Assembly: GCA_945833835.1 (NCBI GenBank)
Contig: CAMAFR010000026.1
Span: 1-35,426, forward strand
Direction of reading: 5' to 3'
DNA length: 35,426 nucleotides
DNA from: an uncultured Bacteroides sp.
GTDB taxonomy: Bacteria; Bacteroidota; Bacteroidia; Bacteroidales; Bacteroidaceae
Part shown: one piece after another, positions 33,528 to 35,426 of the stretch
Layout of the letters: every line of letters starts with the position of its first letter
Numbering within the stretch: position 1 is the stretch's first letter
Program-made: the position numbers and the translations under genes
Notes under the pieces: model-generated
Database searches by the model: none
What the model was told of the DNA's origin: nothing
The model's input: only the letters and a program-made list of their open reading frames with translations

Positions 33528-34088
33528 TCATCTCCAGCGTTTCAGCCGGGGATAAAACCCAAGGAGCATTTCCTTGTAGGCCTCCCGCGTCAGCCGCTGC
33601 CCGCTCTCCTTATTATAATGGTCAACAAATTGCGAGCAGCACTCGGCCATGCCCTCCATCGTATAGTCGCCCGTGAAGGCACCTTCCTTGTAGCAGTAGC
33701 TGCAATAATCGAAATTGGGGCGACCGTCGGCCTCACACCCACAATCGGCGTCTTGCGTCAGGGGCATACCGCAGCTCTGGCAGAACTGCGGAAGCTGTCC
33801 GGCCGAGAGATGTTTCTCTTTCAGGGGAAAGGTGGACTCGAAGGCGGCAAACGCCTCGGGCCGCTCATCAGCCACAAAATAGCCCTTCGGCGGACAATAA
33901 GTGCCTTCCATTCCCTCCAGATAGCCGGGAATCAGCTCCTGTGCCAAGAAGTAGGGCACCTCACTCTCTTTCGGCTCGTCATGGTAATAGGGACAGAGGC
34001 AGGGAATTACAAAGATACCGGAAAAACATCGTTCCTCCAAACAGACAGGCAGACAATCGGAAAACGGACTGACGAAGCGAAACGCCAT
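33528..34088 (-). CDS. Zinc-ribbon protein, start uncertain, possibly 5'-truncated
   Basis: The C-terminal 90 residues are a putative zinc-ribbon domain: FCQSCGMPL, then CGCEADGRPNFDYCSYCYKEGAF and TMEGMAECCSQF, as in short zinc-ribbon proteins of gut Bacteroidetes. The preceding part (LCPYYHDEPKES, LAQELIPGYLEGMEG, CPPKGYFVADERPE) looks like real coding sequence but I do not recognise it. The frame is open up to 34289, but beyond about 34070 it is antisense to a recognisable GNAT acetyltransferase fragment, so that part is unlikely to be genuine. I use the ATG at 34088; 33911 is another candidate. Its true N-terminus may have been lost where the two pieces were joined. Confidence 0.6.
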   Translation of the reverse strand: MAFRFVSPFSDCLPVCLEERCFSGIFVIPCLCPYYHDEPKESEVPYFLAQELIPGYLEGMEGTYCPPKGYFVADERPEAFAAFESTFPLKEKHLSAGQLPQFCQSCGMPLTQDADCGCEADGRPNFDYCSYCYKEGAFTGDYTMEGMAECCSQFVDHYNKESGQRLTREAYKEMLLGFYPRLKRWR

Positions 34089-34292
34089 TTGCAAATGTTC
34101 CGGCAAGGTGCTACTTTTGCAGACAGCCCGTGGGCCATCGTCAACAGGGCAAATGAGGAGGTCATCGGTTGTGTGGGCTACCATCCGCCCGCCAACAGCA
34201 ACATTCCCATTGCCGACAACGAGGTCGAAGTTAGCTATTGGGTGGCCAGACCGTTCTGGAACCAAGGAATCTGTACGGAAGCATTTCATTGA
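34071..34292 (+). pseudogene. GNAT acetyltransferase remnant
   Basis: A plus-strand frame reads like the middle of a GNAT N-acetyltransferase of the ribosomal-protein-acetylating type: DEAKRHLQMF, SPWAIVNRANEEVIGCVGYH and EVEVSYWVARPFWNQGICTEAFH, the last containing the segment before the acetyl-CoA loop. It lacks the N-terminal third, and a TGA follows EAFH where the family continues with a helix; the next codons (ALLQVI) still look GNAT-like before a second stop. It is therefore a decayed fragment, not a working gene. It lies antisense to the 5' part of the zinc-ribbon gene. Confidence 0.65.
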
Positions 34293-34331
34293 GCACTTCT
34301 TCAGGTGATACCAAAAGTTTATTCGTAAGAT

Positions 34332-34379
34332 ACCCGTTGGCGGAATTAAGTACGTACTAACTTAATTCTGCCAACGGGT
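34332..34379. repeat. 20-bp inverted repeat
   Basis: The arms ACCCGTTGGCGGAATTAAGT (34332-34351) and its near-complement ending CCAACGGGT (34360-34379) match at 19 of 20 positions around an 8-base centre. No T-run follows, so it is not a typical intrinsic terminator. It lies just after the GNAT remnant. Confidence 0.7.
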
Positions 34380-34448
34380 TAATATACATGAATCAATGCA
34401 GAACAGTCGTTTGAGCACCCAAAACTGAGAATATGAGATTTCATTCGT

Positions 34449-34477
34449 TTGGGTGTAAATTCAAAATCTACACCCAA
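34449..34477. repeat. 9-bp inverted repeat
   Basis: Perfect arms TTGGGTGTA (34449-34457) and TACACCCAA (34469-34477) with an 11-base A+T-rich loop. A further partial copy, TTTTACACTCC, follows at once. Confidence 0.5.
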
Positions 34478-34657
34478 TTTTACACTCCAAAATGGCGATA
34501 GCGCATGAATTTTAGTGATATTGTGATTTTCTGGCAACCTCTATAAGTGGTTGATATATATCTGTTTGTATGATTTGCAACAGTCTAAGGAACCATAAGA
34601 TTGAGAGTCTCCAGATTTACACGTATTTCCCCCAATACACGGCGTGTATTGCAAATG

Positions 34658-34681
34658 GGGGCGGATTTTCTGGTCCGCCCC
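34658..34681. terminator. GC-rich hairpin downstream of the secreted hypothetical gene
   Basis: Perfect arms GGGGCGGA (34658-34665) and TCCGCCCC (34674-34681) with an 8-base loop, 36 bases past the stop of the minus-strand gene at 34718. A second small palindrome (CAATACAC / GTGTATTG, 34633-34651) lies next to it. There is no T-run on the minus strand, so the terminator call is tentative. Confidence 0.4.
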
Positions 34682-34717
34682 TTCCTATAATAGTAAGTAA
34701 TGGGTATGGTTGGCCCC

Positions 34718-35323
34718 TTACTTCTTTTTCTTGAAGAGTCCCTTCATCTTCCCCACGGCATTCTTGGCCGCATCCTTCACTTTGTTGGCCGGATTCTTCT
34801 CTTCTACAGCCGGATTCTTCTCTTCTACAGCCGGAACTTTGCCGCCTACAGCCGAAACTCCTGAGCCAGAATTTATACCCTGGTCGGTGGGGTACCCGGC
34901 CTTTTCGTTGAAGAATCTGATCAGATGATTGTGATACTCAATATCGCCTCGACTGGGCCCGTGATCGTTCGTCTTGACGTCGAGGTCCTTGTAGATAGTG
35001 GGGCTTTTATCCTTGTAGTGAATCTTGACAATCTTGCCTTTGGCATCGAGTTCGGCACTGACGCGCATCTGCTGGATGGGGTCAGACGGAGAGGCCTCCT
35101 GAATCTTGAGGATGAAGGTGGCCTGATTGCCCGACACCTTGTAGTCCTGGACATTGAAACAGGTGTTGTCCTCATCGTCTAACCAGTAGAGCTTCTTGGT
35201 GCGATCTATGACGTTCCAATGCGTATACTCTCCGTTGTGAAAGAAATAGAGCACCTCAATCTGGGCAGAGGCGGAGACGGCCATGATCAACATGAGCCAT
35301 GTGAGTAATGATTTAGTTTTCAT
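34718..35323 (-). CDS. Secreted hypothetical protein with C-terminal heptad-length repeats
   Basis: A 201-residue protein I do not recognise. Residues 1-20 form a clear Sec signal peptide (MKTKSLLTWLMLIMAVSASA, cleavage likely before Gln21). The mature part to about residue 140 looks like a small beta-rich domain (VLYFFHNGEYTHWNVI, KKLYWLDDEDNTCFNV). It is followed by a low-complexity segment with the 7-residue repeat PAVEEKN twice plus a diverged copy, and a very basic tail ending GLFKKKK. The gene is complete; its upstream region runs off the window 103 bases later. I could not identify a promoter with confidence. Lys-rich end and repeats suggest binding to an acidic surface, but that is speculation. 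Confidence 0.7.
   Translation of the reverse strand: MKTKSLLTWLMLIMAVSASAQIEVLYFFHNGEYTHWNVIDRTKKLYWLDDEDNTCFNVQDYKVSGNQATFILKIQEASPSDPIQQMRVSAELDAKGKIVKIHYKDKSPTIYKDLDVKTNDHGPSRGDIEYHNHLIRFFNEKAGYPTDQGINSGSGVSAVGGKVPAVEEKNPAVEEKNPANKVKDAAKNAVGKMKGLFKKKK
34790..34852. repeat. 21-bp in-frame tandem repeat
   Basis: Two identical 21-base units (34790-34810 and 34811-34831) and one diverged unit (34832-34852) inside the secreted hypothetical gene. They encode the 7-residue repeat PAVEEKN. Identical copies point to recent slippage or unequal exchange. Confidence 0.8.
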
Positions 35324-35426
35324 AAGAAACTGTTTTGAATTAAATAAAAAATATTGTTATGTGGTAATATGATTTATTGATAATCAGTGGGTTGATTGAA
35401 ATATTTTTCGTAACTTTATGGGTACC

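Larger units (their letters stand above)
34293..34717. other. Gene-free stretch with four inverted repeats
   Basis: No gene is supported. The stretch is A+T-rich and contains four separate inverted repeats: 34332-34379, 34449-34477, 34633-34651 and 34658-34681. No transposase, integrase or tRNA fragment could be recognised. Confidence 0.55.

Noticed and set aside
33438..34292. 284-codon plus-strand open frame
   Set aside because: Only its last ~75 codons resemble a protein (GNAT remnant); the rest is antisense to the zinc-ribbon gene.

Overview
The window looks like chromosomal DNA from a member of the Bacteroidales, probably near Bacteroidaceae. The evidence is the gene content (DUF3098, DUF2851, WbqC, a one-piece SecDF, a ~475-residue LepB, a clostripain lipoprotein and a succinate CoA-transferase) and repeated TAnnTTTG boxes, the Bacteroides -7 promoter motif, ahead of many genes. 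I cannot name a species. Most of the window is a dense, fairly G+C-rich housekeeping region. Both ends look more A+T-rich.

Left end (1-4956, minus strand): three genes of a BREX phage-defence locus in the canonical order brxA-brxB-brxC. The remaining BREX genes (pglX, pglZ, brxL) would lie off the left edge. An A+T-rich region with a 16-bp tandem repeat precedes brxA and separates the locus from glmS.

Middle left (5200-13900): glmS, which feeds UDP-GlcNAc synthesis; a clostripain-family lipoprotein; a succinate/acetate CoA-transferase with a small membrane protein upstream; a 0.5-kb gene-free stretch with four 21-bp imperfect palindromic repeats and a hairpin; then a DUF1846 gene and an AlkD-like DNA repair gene.

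Middle (13900-20840): miaB, a convergent pspC-type gene, then one long plus-strand run: methyltransferase, ftsX, DUF3098, uppP, truB, queA, folK. It joins cell-envelope synthesis and division with tRNA modification and folate synthesis. Convergent to it is a minus-strand set: DUF2851 gene, acyl-CoA thioesterase, dprA.

Middle right (23800-33400): a second plus-strand run, dapB, lepB, a LepB-like paralog, wbqC-like, two tandem rhomboid genes and an EEP-family membrane hydrolase, followed by secDF with its own promoter and a strong terminator. The LepB-like paralog aligns without gaps around both catalytic positions of LepB but has glycine at both, so it is probably not a peptidase. This is the most interesting protein-level observation in the window.

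Right end (33500-35426): a zinc-ribbon protein gene of uncertain start abutting an antisense GNAT acetyltransferase remnant, a gene-free stretch with four inverted repeats, and a secreted hypothetical protein. This part looks like an accessory region undergoing decay. I saw no rRNA, tRNA, CRISPR array, intact transposase or integrase in the window.
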